From contig URLF01000004.1 in NCBI GenBank assembly GCA_900548705.1, positions 1 through 51,505 on the forward strand: 51,505 nucleotides of DNA, read 5' to 3'. The notes beneath the pieces were generated by a model, which searched no databases, was not told where the DNA came from, and was given only the letters and a program-made list of their open reading frames with translations. Positions 51,489 through 51,505 of the stretch are shown piece by piece. Every line of letters begins with the position of its first letter. The stretch's first letter is position 1. The stretch is from an uncultured Porphyromonadaceae bacterium. GTDB taxonomy: Bacteria; Bacteroidota; Bacteroidia; Bacteroidales; Muribaculaceae. The translations under genes were made by a program, and so were the position numbers.

Positions 51489-51505
51489 CATATCGCAAAG
51501 ATTTT

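Overview
The window looks like chromosomal DNA of a gut Bacteroidales bacterium, most likely Muribaculaceae-like. Evidence: GC near 50 % in genes; repeated Bacteroidetes-type promoters (TTTG, 19-21 bp, TAnnTTTG) and few Shine-Dalgarno sequences; a fused LpxC/FabZ; an RprXY-like two-component pair; PPi-dependent phosphofructokinase; an animal/fungal-type (GT3) glycogen synthase; BtuB/BtuG-type surface B12 uptake; and proteins with type IX secretion C-terminal domains. No insertion sequence, prophage, CRISPR array, tRNA or rRNA was found. The genus assignment is inference.

Layout. 1-3059: end of a DegT-type aminotransferase, a HAD hydrolase, a UDG-superfamily glycosylase, an aquaporin and EF-P. 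3405-5758: sensor kinase and response regulator. 5903-12033: starch/alpha-glucan block with a secreted AmyE-like alpha-amylase coupled to a GT4 glycosyltransferase, a flavodoxin, and a large secreted GH13 enzyme with a sorting domain. 12146-17029: mnmA, a bifunctional-nuclease-family protein, a C-GCAxxG-C-C protein, an OmpA-like lipoprotein, a His-rich exported protein, rpmH and a BCP peroxiredoxin. 17119-21426 (minus): glycogen phosphorylase and glycogen synthase. 21724-28611: a HIRAN protein overlapping a hemerythrin-LuxR regulator, then holB, an AddB-like nuclease and hemW.

28612-29764 is a 1.15-kb AT-rich spacer crowded with TTTGC words, leading into an XRE-type regulator. 30577-33777 (minus): lpxD, lpxC/fabZ, lpxA. 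34002-35332: rsmG and an MBL hydrolase. 35447-41657 (minus): a cobalamin riboswitch driving btuB-like, btuG-like, a PKD-like lipoprotein and a second beta-propeller with a T9SS tail. 41694-44871 (minus): TPR protein and glnS. 44990-51342: ThiE-like protein, kdsB, an M16-like protein lacking the zinc motif, pfp, a frameshifted nitroreductase lipoprotein, a PerR/Fur regulator and rubrerythrin.

Themes: extracellular starch breakdown and intracellular glycogen turnover; outer-membrane biogenesis (lipid A, KDO); vitamin B12 scavenging; and oxidative or nitrosative defence (BCP, rubrerythrin/PerR, possibly the hemerythrin regulator). The most unusual items are the RIC-like hemerythrin fused to a LuxR DNA-binding domain beside a HIRAN protein, the TTTGC-rich spacer, and the T9SS-tailed propeller in the B12 operon.
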